From assembly GCA_025529335.1 (NCBI GenBank), contig JAMYHX010000684.1:1-17558 (forward strand): a DNA stretch of 17,558 bases, given 5' to 3'. Origin of the DNA: Rhizopus sp. PT2906. Its lineage: Eukaryota; Mucoromycota; Mucoromycetes; Mucorales; Rhizopodaceae. Position 1 is the stretch's first letter. The number at the start of each line of letters is the position of its first letter. Both the position numbers and the translations under genes were made by a program. The notes under the pieces were generated by a model, which had not been told where the DNA came from, made no database searches, and saw nothing but the letters and a program-made list of their open reading frames with translations. Shown here piece after piece: positions 1 to 9,841 of the stretch.

Positions 1-1785
1 TTTACTGGCTCTATTTCATGGTTCCTGATGTATCTTACTCTATCATATGGCCACTCACGGGATGAAGCCTTAAAGAAGCCTTTGATATTCGTCAATACTC
101 AACATGTCAACTCATGTTCAAAAAATGCTTACTACTGCTTATCAATACACTCAGTCACTCAAACAATCAAATAATCAAACAAATACTCAAATGCTTATCA
201 ATGCCTACAAATGATCGTCAGTACTTGAAAATGCTAGTAAATGCCTGCCCCATGCTTATCAACGTTGGAAAGTCCCTGAAGAATCTTGCTCATGTCTATT
301 AATGTCTGCTGCTAATGAATACTGCTCTGGAGTAACAACATATTCAATCTATTTTGCCACTATCTGCCAAACTATATCAAGCTCTGCTACAAGAAAAAAA
401 AAGTATATAAAAAACAAAAAAACAAACCAGACAGGTCGCTGCTTCTCTACGCTGGATTACCCCGAGATGCTCCTATTGTTATGGCTCTGCTTCTACAGCT
501 GATGAATGGCCCGTAAACCCTCCCTACTACTGAGCTCGATACTTTCAATGGTCCAATGTTCCAATGTCCCTCATCTTTCAAGGTTTCAATGTTTCTACTG
601 CGCGCACTGTCCATAGTATTTTCAAAAAGCTTTGTCCTAGGTACTTAGGTGCACTCTTCGTACGTTGAAGCTTCCCTTTCCTGAGTTTCCCGTGGTTATT
701 TTTGAGTCTTGAGCCTTGAGACTTGAGTACTTTTTATTCATGGAAGGTTTACACCGTGTAGTCTTCTGGCATGCAGTCTATGACTCTAGACATCTTAGGT
801 TTGAAAGCTAGCGATAATGTGGCCTTCTGGACTTATGGAAAGAAAAAAAAAAAAAAAAAGAAGAAATCTCTGCTTGCTGTCTAAACCTGGCTATCAAATG
901 AAAAATCTCTACTTATTCAAAGCCCTCTCTCCATTTACTTCTAAAATGACTTGGAAATCAAACTATTGCTTACTTTAATAAAAACTTCATTTTGTTACTC
1001 CCACATTTGATTTTTTGTTCCTTAATATGACTATTTTCATATTCATTCAATGCATCCTCAAGTGTACAAATTTAGTTCAAAAAATAAAAGAAACATTTTT
1101 TAACGCATTATTCTTTGATTTCTGCTATTTGCCCTCATCAGTTTGACTCTGTTACAAAAGAACTAGCGCTTTTAGCGAGTGAATGAAATATTTGGGATAT
1201 ACCCCCCACTGCAAATCAAACAAATGGCCACGAGTAAATTTGATTACTTCCCACATCTAGACTGTCAAAGGCAGGGTGTCAGAGAGATATTTGAAACCCA
1301 AGGGGGACAAAGTTGAATGATTGGAATAACACCATAATGTTACAGTTGCTGCACAGAGTAGCGACAAAGTCCAAGTGAACTAACATTGCAGGTTGGGTAA
1401 TGGTTGTCCCGATATACCAACTGCATCTTGAGCAATCTCGTTTTTACTGATGGTGAGAATAAGTGCAAGCGGATAGGTTGATGTATTCGAAGCACTCATT
1501 GAATGAGGATAGAGAGAAGTGTATCAATGACGTACTTTTGCAACTTGTCAGTGACATAAAAAAGGGGGAGGATATTGTTTTTCATATAGCGCTGATAACC
1601 TGTTTTCTTTATCTCGTCTCTTTTTTGAAGGAAATATTGACTTGTTAATAAAGATTTCTTTTTTACATGACTCATTGACTCTTCTTAATCTTCCCACATG
1701 TTATTGTGTGTGCTACCAAAAAGCTTTATAGGTTGAGTAATGCAATTTCCACGCTTCTTCCCTGAGGTTCAATTTTTTTTTCTAA
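1..1785. other. Gene-poor leader region, no supported gene
   Basis: I find no convincing coding exon here. The left 330 bases are low-complexity, rich in ATG and CAA words. The decamer TGCTTATCAA recurs at 136-145, 192-201 and 253-262, but the sequence between copies does not align well, so this is at most a very degenerate repeat. About 700-728 has four imperfect copies of a TTGAGNCT-like octamer, and 843-858 is a long A tract. Short open frames (114-302, 302-502, 1463-1648) carry no recognisable motif. The last bases before 1786 are pyrimidine-rich, as is usual just before start codons in this window, so the promoter of the next gene probably lies in 1650-1785. Confidence 0.5.
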
Positions 1786-3961
1786 ATGTCGAAAATCAGT
1801 ATTCAAAATGATCGTGGCGAGATTATTGTTGGCATTTTGGAAAAGAAGGAAGCCATTGATTTAGGTAGAACAAGACCTAGACTTATGCTTATCACACATG
1901 GTGTATTGGGTAAGAAAGTATAGGAATAGATATATAAAGATAGAATTAACCATGGTGTCAGGGCACAAGGATTATCTCTTTCATCGATTGCTAGCTCAAG
2001 AATTGCCCTATTCTTCTTTCCGCTTTGATTTTAGAGGTAATGGTGAAAGCACAGGCGAACCAGGGTATGCAAATATGAAGGTAAGTTGGGTTGAACAGAG
2101 AGAGAAAGAGCCCATCATTGATCTATTTTCTCTCTTTTATGATAGGAAGATGTAGAAGACATCCACACAGTAGCTGAATATTTTGAAAATCAACTTGGAT
2201 ATGAGATTTATGCAGTCATTGGACACTCGCGTGGTATAACTGAATTATCTTTTTTAGTGAAAAAAAAAAAGCTAAATACAGTTATCATCAGGTTCTGTGG
2301 CAGGGCTTAAATACGCTACTAGTTGCGAAAAGCCTTTGAGCTTCTTTGTGAACATATCAGGACGTTATAAAATGAACGATAATCAAATCCATAGAAATAG
2401 ACCCGAAATAGGTGCCGCATTAAAGGCCCAAGGATATTTTGATTGGCGTGTGAGACAGAGAGACCGAATTGTGACCATCAAAGTAACTCAAAAGGACGTG
2501 GATCGATTCACTTCATGGTCAAACGAACATGGTAAGTTCAACCTTGACCTTATAATACATTCACTCATCGTATATAGTCGCAAGAATGCCACTGTCCACT
2601 TGTGTATTGACAGTCCATGGGTTGAAGGATAATGTAAAAAAAAAAGACAAGAGAAACTATTTCTTACGCTCTCTATCCATAGATTGTTCCTCCTTACAAT
2701 GCAGCAATGTTTGCAAACAAAATTCCCAACCACACACTTGTGCTCCTTCCTGAAGGCGATCACAACTTTAAGGGGCAATTTGAGCATGTTGTAAAGGCAG
2801 TTGTCGATTTCTTTGCAAAACATGAAAAGGACGATTTTCGCAAAGTCATGGGCATGGGACAGCATACAGGCCTAGTCTTACCTCGTTGGATAGACGTCGA
2901 AGGCGTAAAAAATTTCAGAGATATTGGTGGCTGGCCTGTTCAAGGTGGAAATGGATACATACGAGAGCGTACCGTGTTTCGCTCGGGACAGTAAAGCGCG
3001 CACACTTTGTTAAACTATTTGTACTCATATTTCTGTAGTCTATCCAATATCACAGAAAAGGGACAAAAGACGCTGATCGGTTTAAATGTAAAGGCCATAT
3101 TTGATTTTAGACTAGATCATGAAGTTAAAAAGGATGGAATGATTGGGTAAACAAAAAAAGAAGTGAAAAAAAGGCTGTATATAAACAGGATATATTTATA
3201 TAACAGAGATATACCTGGAGTCATCAGATTCAGTTTTAACCTGTACGAAAATGCAGTCAAAGACGTAAATGACTATATTAAAAGCCTGATGGTTTTCCTT
3301 GATGGACCAGAGGGGTTTGCAGAAGGTACATAAACATGCTTGGATGTTTATATATATATGTATTCATTAAAAAATATATCAGGTTATATGCTGATATTAG
3401 AATCTGGAAAGAAGCTTATAGGTGATGTCTTTCGGTACATGATAAAGGAACTTTCAATTCAAGATAGATACTCCATGGTCATTCATTGTACTGCCGGAAA
3501 AGACCGCACCGGTGTCTTTATTATGGTCTTGTTGGGTCTGTGCGGCGTAGATGATGAAATTATTGCAAGAGAGTATGAGTTGTCAAATCTTGGTTATTTT
3601 GGTAATTAAAAAGAAAAAAAAAAAAAAGAAATAGCATTTCACTTATATGTTTATAGAATATGAAAAAGACTTGGCACAAAGAGCAGAAAAAGTAGGCGTG
3701 GATGAAGAAAAGATGCGATCTGCCTTATCTGCATCGTAAGTCTGATGTATATATATGCATATAAAAGCATAAAATGATTTTCTTTGCTTTAGTTACAATG
3801 GAATGAAAAGCACCATTAGACGATTGAAAGAAAAGTTTGGATCATTTGAAGGATATGTACATGAATGTGGATTGAGTGAAGAAGAGATCAAACGGGTTAA
3901 GCAGCTTATGATTGTGCCTATTCGTTTTGAAGAACGTCAACTGTATCGTCCTAAAATTTAA
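1786..3961 (+). CDS. Alpha/beta hydrolase fused to DSP-like tyrosine phosphatase
   Basis: Eleven exons join in frame to 542 aa: 1786-1909, 1962-2080, 2146-2233, 2292-2531, 2578-2633, 2683-2990, 3039-3146, 3207-3325, 3383-3601, 3657-3735, 3793-3961. All introns are GT-AG, 46-65 nt. Residues 1 to about 255 form a serine hydrolase of the Hydrolase_4/S33-like fold: HGVLGHKDY near the oxyanion loop, the nucleophile elbow GHSRG (Ser109), an acid in HGLKDN (Asp208) and PEGDHNF (His236), a complete triad. Residues about 275-540 form a Y_phosphatase3-type domain: the NFRDIGG signature (286-292), RSGHLSNIT, IFDFR, then the P-loop HCTAGKDRTG with Cys423 and Arg429. Predicted activities are ester, thioester or peptide hydrolysis and phosphate-ester hydrolysis; substrates are unknown. 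No signal peptide or membrane segment is apparent, so it is probably cytosolic. The start has a good context (TTCTAAATGTC). ATTAAA at 4005-4010 may be the poly(A) signal. The exon joins are my inference; the motifs are directly visible. Confidence 0.88.
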
Positions 3962-4167
3962 ACAATTACAAAAAAGGGAGTATAAATATAGAGAAATGCT
4001 TTATATTAAATATAAATATATCTTGACCCCTCCTTTGATAAAGAATGTACTGTAAAATACAATGTGCAGTGAAATCATTTACACCTTTATTATTCCCTTT
4101 AAGCGTATGATTTAAATACCTTCACCCTTTCTTTCTTCTTTTTTATATTTTTTTTATAATCATTATT

Positions 4168-5364
4168 ATGCAACCTCATTTGGCTTTATGTTTACCTGAA
4201 ATCTTGAATCATATCTTTACATTTCTAATACCCACTAATTTACAAGAAGAGACCAAACGAAAACCATACTCTGATATATACCCATGCCTATTTGTCAATC
4301 GACTATGGCACGATAACGCCAGTAGACTGATCTGGAGAACCGTATGTTTTGAAGATACAGAACCAGGAGACTTTGGGACATTTTTAAAATTTGCCACCTA
4401 TTTTCGAAAAGATGACACCTTATCTCCTTGCCCAAGACCATCTCTGTCGTCGTCTTCTGTATTTGCATCACTTGCTATATCAGATAGTGTAGGCCGTTCC
4501 AGCCGGTCATCATCCATATCGAGCATTTCATCTTATGACATTGATACCCCTGACGATACCAACATACCAGAGCAACAGGAAAAGAATGATCTGACCATGG
4601 ATCCTGATCGAAATACAAGACTTGCCAACTATCGCAAATCACTCAGGTCACTCACGATCCGTAAGATCAAGCTAAGATCGTTGAATGAGCCTCTGGCAGC
4701 CATCGGAGAACAAGCGACGCGACTGGAACATCTGGACGTGTACATCTGCGACTTTTTCACCAATGGCACTCTTTTATCATTCATCAAACACCAAAGCTTG
4801 ACGTATCTATCACTTGCAGGATGTCACCTGATCTCTGATGAATCCATCGTCCAGGTCGCTCAAAACTGTCCCCGACTGGAACATTTGGACCTACGTGCGT
4901 GTGGACATGTATCTGATCGATCAATTACAGCCATTGCTATGTGCTGTTCTCGACTACGACACTTGAATGTCGGACGGATCAGAGACCGTGAAAAGATCAC
5001 GATAGAGTCGATCGCACTCGTGGCCAAACAGACACAGGTCTCTGTGTTGGGACTTGCAGGTTGTGAGATTGATGATGAATGTATGCAAATCATCGCAAAA
5101 TACCGTGCAACGGGTCTAGAGCGCGTTTCGGTGAACAGCTGCTCAAGAATATCCAACTCGACAATCTATGCACTGATTCGACATTGTCCAAACCTGACGG
5201 TGTTTGAGATGAAAGAATGTAACCTGATAGATGATTGGGGAGCAGTTGCTGAATTGGTACATCGAAAGGTTTTGCTTACCCTATGTGAGGCTCAAACGAA
5301 GGCCTGTCATGTTTGGGCAAATACACATGGAAAATCACTCGATCTGAAAGCACCACAGAAATAA
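4168..5364 (+). CDS. F-box / leucine-rich-repeat protein, AMN1-like
   Basis: Single-exon gene, 398 aa. Residues about 5-60 are F-box-like: LPEILNHIFTFL, then CLFVNRLWHDNASRLIW, the usual pattern for binding Skp1. Residues 82-150 are a Ser/Asp-rich, probably disordered linker. Residues about 155-375 are cysteine-containing leucine-rich repeats; examples are LTYLSLAGCHLISDESI (211-227), LEHLDLRACGHVSDRSI (237-253) and LERVSVNSCSRISNSTI (317-333). This LxxLxLxxCxxIsD pattern is typical of AMN1/Grr1-type F-box proteins. The expected role is substrate recognition in an SCF ubiquitin ligase, but the substrate cannot be told from sequence. The gene has no introns although its neighbours have many. 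The start follows an AT-rich leader (ATCATTATTATG), and AATAAA lies at 5399-5404, 35 bases past the stop. AMN1-like is the nearest family I recognise; orthology is not shown. Confidence 0.85.
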   Translation: MQPHLALCLPEILNHIFTFLIPTNLQEETKRKPYSDIYPCLFVNRLWHDNASRLIWRTVCFEDTEPGDFGTFLKFATYFRKDDTLSPCPRPSLSSSSVFASLAISDSVGRSSRSSSISSISSYDIDTPDDTNIPEQQEKNDLTMDPDRNTRLANYRKSLRSLTIRKIKLRSLNEPLAAIGEQATRLEHLDVYICDFFTNGTLLSFIKHQSLTYLSLAGCHLISDESIVQVAQNCPRLEHLDLRACGHVSDRSITAIAMCCSRLRHLNVGRIRDREKITIESIALVAKQTQVSVLGLAGCEIDDECMQIIAKYRATGLERVSVNSCSRISNSTIYALIRHCPNLTVFEMKECNLIDDWGAVAELVHRKVLLTLCEAQTKACHVWANTHGKSLDLKAPQK

Positions 5365-5398
5365 CATACATATATGCTGGGCGTACATACATTTTCTT

Positions 5399-5404
5399 AA
5401 TAAA
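5399..5404 (+). terminator. Poly(A) signal of the F-box gene
   Basis: Canonical AATAAA 35 nt downstream of the stop codon at 5364, followed by T-rich sequence (about 5407-5455). Confidence 0.6.
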
Positions 5405-5653
5405 GCTTTTTTTAATTGGTATTCTGTTGCTATGGAAATTCTATCTTTTTTTTTTTAAAAAAAAGTGTAACAGACGGATTATTTGTAAAAGTTTTATTCG
5501 TCGCTACCATTTAAAGACGGCGACCCACATTTATGATTGATGCACAGCAACAAAGTCACACCAAGCCGAATTTTAGTGTAACAAAGGGGTGGGAACATTC
5601 GTCTTTAAAATACAAGAAAAAATTTTTCTTTTGTCTCTCTTACTTCATTCCTC

Positions 5654-7247
5654 ATGTCTACTGAATTAAAGCGCATCTTTGACCAATTCAACCACAAGCA
5701 CAAGTGAGTCACAAAAGAGATCCATTGAACAACAATACTGATAGATAACATATAGTTCTGCCCCTGCACCCAAGATTTCAAATACTATTTTGGATAACAT
5801 TGGACGTACACCTTTAGTTCGTATCAACAAGATTAGTAAAGAAGCTGGTTTAAAGTGTGAACTTTGTAAGTTTTACTTTTTATGTGTGTGCATTAATATG
5901 ATTAACATCTTTCCAGTGGCCAAATGTGAATACTTTAATGCAGGTGGTTCAGTAAAGGACCGTATTGCTTATCGCATGGTTGAAGAAGCTGAAAAATCTG
6001 GCGTGCTTATTCCCGGAGTGAGCACAATCATTGAACCTACATCTGGTAACACAGGTATCGGTTTAGCTCTTGCTGGTGCTGTCAAGGGTTACCGTGTAAT
6101 TATTACCTTGCCCGAAAAAATGTCACAAGAAAAGGTCGACGTCTTGAAGGCTTTGGGCGCAGAAATCATCCGTACACCTACTGAAGCAGCTTGGGATGCC
6201 CCAGAATCACATATTGGTGTTGCAAAGAAGTTGCGTGATGAAATTCCTCATGCTGTCATTTTGGATCAATATGCCAACCCTTATAACCCCGTTGCCCATT
6301 ATGATACTACAGCTGAAGAACTCTTGGAACAATGTGATGGTAAGATTGACATGTTGGTTGCTGGTGCAGGTACTGGTGGTACTATCTCTGGTATTGCTCA
6401 AAAGCTCAAGGAAAAGCTTCCCAACATCAAGATTGTGGGTGTCGATCCCGTAGGTTCTATTTTGGCCCAACCTGAATCATTAAACACCGAAGCAGGTTCT
6501 TATCAAGTTGAAGGTATCGGTTACGACTTTATTCCTGATGTGTTGAAGCGTGAATTGGTGGATGTTTGGATCAAATCTGAAGATAAACCTTCTTTCTTGA
6601 TGTCTCGTCGCTTGATTCGTGAAGAAGGTATTCTCTGTGGTGGTTCATCTGGTACTGCCATGTACGCCGCCATTCAAGCTGCCAAAGAGTTGAAGGAAGG
6701 CCAACGTTGTGTGGTTATCTTGCCTGACTCTGTCCGTAATTACATGACCAAGTTCTTGAATGACGATTGGATGAGAGAACGTGGTTTTACCGATGAAAAG
6801 TTTGAAGATCAAAGCTTTGAAAACAAGGCCAAGAAGGACTTTGCTGGTGCCACTGTTCGCGACTTGAAGCTTGCTGCTGCCGTGACTGTTGACGGCGAGA
6901 CAACTTGCAAGGAAGCTATTGATTTAATGGAGCAAAATAACTTTGATCAATTACCAGTGACCGCTGGCCCTAAGCGTCGCCTCAGAGGTTTGGTCACCAT
7001 GGGTAACATTCTTTCTCGTATTGCCTCTGGTCGTGCTTCCCTCACTACTCCTGTCTCTGCTGTCATGTTCCACTTTACAAAAGGATCCAAGAAGTTTGAA
7101 GAAATTACTCAAGATACACCCTTGGAAAAATTGACTCGTTTCTTCGAAACCAACTCTAGTGCTTTGGTTACCGAAGGCAATGAAGTGAAACACGTTGTTA
7201 CCAAGGTTGATTTGCTTTCTTACTTGGTTAAGAATGCTAAAGCATAA
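5654..7247 (+). CDS. CYS4: Cystathionine beta-synthase
   Basis: Three exons (5654-5703, 5756-5865, 5917-7247) give 496 aa. The enzyme condenses L-serine with homocysteine to form cystathionine, the first step of transsulfuration toward cysteine; it uses PLP and is cytosolic. Fold-type II PLP core, about residues 24-350: IGRTPLVRI (32-40), PLP lysine Lys67 in GGSVKDR, the substrate loop TSGNTG (95-100) and the phosphate-binding GTGGT (205-209). Residues about 365-496 are a tandem CBS domain pair, which separates it from plain cysteine synthase. There is no N-terminal heme-binding extension of the mammalian kind, as in yeast. The short first exon is supported because joining it gives a continuous, family-like N-terminus, and its ATG follows a pyrimidine-rich leader (CATTCCTCATGTC). 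Intron 2 (5866-5916) is 51 nt with no in-frame stop. The symbol follows the yeast name; the function is near certain. Confidence 0.96.
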
Positions 7248-7997
7248 ATTCGTGTAATTCTGGTTAATAGCATATGCTTATGTAATCATCTTACCCTGTC
7301 CCTCCTCTTACTTTCTATTTCGCATATATACACACATTACCAAAGATAAAGAATGTATTTATAATAAATCATGTCATTCCAAGACTATATTGTTGGTTAC
7401 AGTCAAAGACATATTCTTTGTATCATGAGGTTATCATGTATTGTTTATATATTAATCACCAAACTGGATTTTTAGTGCTACATCATAAAGTCTGTTTATA
7501 ATTTTTACATCAAGGCATTGCTTTATTATTGATATGCATTGCAGGAACAAAAAAAGGGGATATAAAATTAGAACAATGGCTATTTTTATTATTATGCATC
7601 ACTTTTACAACAATGTTTGTATATAAACTTTAACAACAAAAAACCAAGGACACGCCTTGAAGCGGCTTTACGGAAACAAAGATATTTGGGGGGTGTATTT
7701 TCTGATAAAAAAAAGAGCGATCAATTGAGTTTGTATTTTCTACAAATGAAGTTTTTTAAATTGCATATGATTTGTTATATATAATGCATGCAACAGCAAC
7801 CTATGTCGCCTAGCATCTTCTCTTTTCATTTCGTTCTTTTGGTTTATTAATAGTATCACAAAGGGAGAGAAGAACCTCTTGATCAACAGAACTCACATGG
7901 CGGGGAGAAAGATCCGAGGACTTCAGCGGATTTTAAATAATTCGTATAAATGCTTCGATTTGTCGTGATCTTTCTTTCCTTACATTTTTTTCTTTAC
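7248..7997. other. Intergenic region: CBS 3' end and MFS promoter
   Basis: No gene seen. AATAAA at 7363-7368 is the likely poly(A) signal of cystathionine beta-synthase, 116 bases after its stop. The middle is AT-rich with no recognisable RNA gene. The last 150 bases should hold the MFS promoter: a GC-box-like GCGGGGA near 7900 and the symmetric element ATCCG-N10-CGGAT at 7912-7931. The ATG at 7950 is in frame with the MFS gene, but I prefer the one at 7998 because it sits right after the usual pyrimidine tract (TTTTTTCTTTACATG). Confidence 0.5.
7912..7931. promoter_or_regulatory. Candidate zinc-cluster factor site (CCG-N10-CGG)
   Basis: ATCCG and CGGAT form a perfect 5-bp inverted repeat around a 10-bp spacer, 67 bases before the MFS start. 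Gal4-type Zn2Cys6 regulators bind paired CGG triplets, including everted CCG-Nx-CGG pairs, and often control transporter genes. One such pair can occur by chance, so this is only a candidate. Confidence 0.25.
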
Positions 7998-9733
7998 ATG
8001 TCAAACGAATCAAAAATCGTAAAGATACTTAAATCAAGGCTATTGATTAAACCACCTGTAGATTCAGACCCTAGACTACTTTCATCAAAGACAAAGGGCA
8101 TCATATTGGTCGCTCTTGCCCTTTGCGCATGTACACCTGGTTTCTCCAGTACAATTTACTTTCCAGGTTTGTTCAATGCCCCCTTATCAATGCTGGAGAT
8201 ATTGAACTGTCTATAGGTTTGCCTGCCATCACTTCAGATCTACATGCGCCCGCCATTGCCACTACACTGACAGCAGCTCTGTTCGTCTTGGCAATGGGTA
8301 TTGCTCCTGTCTTTTGGGCATCATTATCCGATTTCTATGAGGTTCGACGTATTCTCTTCCTTGCTTCCATGGTCATTTTTGCAGCAGCATCCATTGGATC
8401 TGCTTTTATCAACAACATTTGGGGCCTTGTCGTGCTTCGTTGTGTTCAATCCGTTGGATCGTCCTGTGGACAGTCTGTGGGTGCAGGTAATGAAACATAA
8501 AAACATCATCATTTCGTTATGTTCTTATTTCCCCTTGTAGGTGTTATTGCTGTAAGTCATGCCATGAAGCGCAATTAAATATCTAATGATCTCATATGCA
8601 TTTAGGATTGTTATCCCATTGAGAAAAGAGGAGCTGCATTTGGTAAATACTTCTTCGGTGTGTTCTTCGGCCCTCTGTTAGGTCCCATCATTGGTGGTTT
8701 CTTGATCATGAGTGACCTTTCATGGCGTGCAACCTTTTGGTTTTGCTTTGCTCTTGGTTTGTTCATCTTTACACTCGTCTTTTTTGTATTACCAGAGACG
8801 TATCGAGATAATGCAAAATTTGATCAGCAATTGCCTACAGTACATCCCAATAACAACTCTGTTTCATCATCTGCATCAACAGCAGAGACAGTGGATCAAC
8901 CAGCTGAACCCAAGGTGACAGTAGAGAGTAATGAACCTGGCAAAATCACAACCGAAAGTACAGCGACCGTTTATCAAGAAAAGCCAACTAATAAGGACGC
9001 TGCTGTCCCAAAGAAGAACATTAATCCAATTGCACCATTTTTATTATTAAGACATCCCTTTGTCTTTTTGGCTGCATTTGCTTCTGGTATTGCATTTGGC
9101 ACGATGTTTGCTATTGAAACTATCACTCCTGATCTATATGAAGCTCACTATGGGTTTAACTCGTGGAAAACAGGTAATTTACTACAACAAAGACAAAATA
9201 CAGTAAACTCATCATCTATAGGCTTGAGTTATCTCGGAGGCGGTATTGGTAACCTTTTAGGCGCTATTCTCACCAGCAGGATATCAGACAGATTGTTACT
9301 CCGCGCTCGAAAACTTCGTGGAGGACAGGAGATAAAAGAAGATCGATTGACGATTAACCTTTGGCCGGCGTTTTTCATCTGTATGCCCTTTGGTACCTTA
9401 CTCTATGGCTGGACCGTTGAGCGTGGGTTTACTGTATGGGCACCCATTATCGGCTTTGGTATCTTGAACTTTGGTATGAACCAGATCATGACAGCTACCT
9501 CAGCTTATCTTGTGGATGCTGTTCATGGGAAAGGTGCCTCGGTCACTGCCGCTGCTAATCTAGTCCGTATGGTCATCGCATGTGTCTTGACCATCGCTGC
9601 CAATCCTATGGTAGCTGCTATCGGACCTGGTTATACTTGTGTCTTTTTGGCATGTTTCTGTTTCATGGGTGCTTCCTTCATGCTCATATTGAAGTTGAAG
9701 GGCGAAAAGCTGAGACACTGGAGTGGTTTTTAA
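7998..9733 (+). CDS. MFS transporter, DHA1-like drug/proton antiporter type
   Basis: Five exons (7998-8166, 8217-8486, 8541-8551, 8606-9173, 9222-9733) give 509 aa. It is a plasma- or vacuolar-membrane secondary transporter with about twelve hydrophobic segments in two halves. Diagnostic features: the loop 2-3 motif SDFYEVRR; the TM4 region ending GVIAD-CYPIEKRG, reconstructed only if the 11-nt exon is included; antiporter motif C FFGPLLGPIIGG (170-181) followed by WRATFWF; and PETYR (213-217) closing the N-terminal half. A hydrophilic Ser/Thr/Glu-rich central loop spans about 217-295. The second half includes SYLGGGIGN just after intron 4. This pattern fits fungal DHA1 multidrug-type MFS proteins, but the substrate is unknown. 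Intron 4 (9174-9221) is 48 nt and stop-free, so the uninterrupted frame is deceptive. AATAAA at 9802-9807 is the probable poly(A) signal. Confidence 0.88.
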
Positions 9734-9801
9734 TAGAAAAACTTGCATTATATCAACTTTTGATCATTAATAGAATTACATTGTATATCTACTGTTTTAA
9801 T

Positions 9802-9807
9802 AATAAA
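9802..9807 (+). terminator. Poly(A) signal of the MFS gene
   Basis: AATAAA on the plus strand, 69 bases after the MFS stop and only 35 before the end of the convergent UroD reading frame. Confidence 0.5.
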
Positions 9808-9821
9808 CACATATAAACTCT

Positions 9822-9827
9822 TTTATT
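9822..9827 (-). terminator. Poly(A) signal of the UroD gene
   Basis: TTTATT on the plus strand reads AATAAA on the minus strand, 15 bases past the UroD stop. It lies downstream of the MFS signal, so the two convergent mRNAs should overlap. Confidence 0.5.
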
Positions 9828-9841
9828 ATTTCTATACATTA

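Noticed and set aside
114..502. Two short open frames at the left end
   Set aside because: They lie in low-complexity sequence with repeated ATG/CAA words and show no domain.
1463..1648. Open frame in the left gene-poor region
   Set aside because: Sixty-one codons with no recognisable motif, no neighbouring exons that join to it, and a hydrophobic tail explained by T-rich DNA.
4860..5156. Antisense open frame in the F-box gene
   Set aside because: Shadow of the leucine-rich repeats on the other strand.
6207..6470. Antisense open frame inside cystathionine beta-synthase
   Set aside because: Shadow of a strongly conserved sense gene; no independent motif.
7950..7997. Earlier in-frame ATG for the MFS transporter
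   Set aside because: It would add a hydrophobic 16-residue leader made from a T-rich tract; the ATG at 7998 directly after that tract fits the pattern of other starts here.
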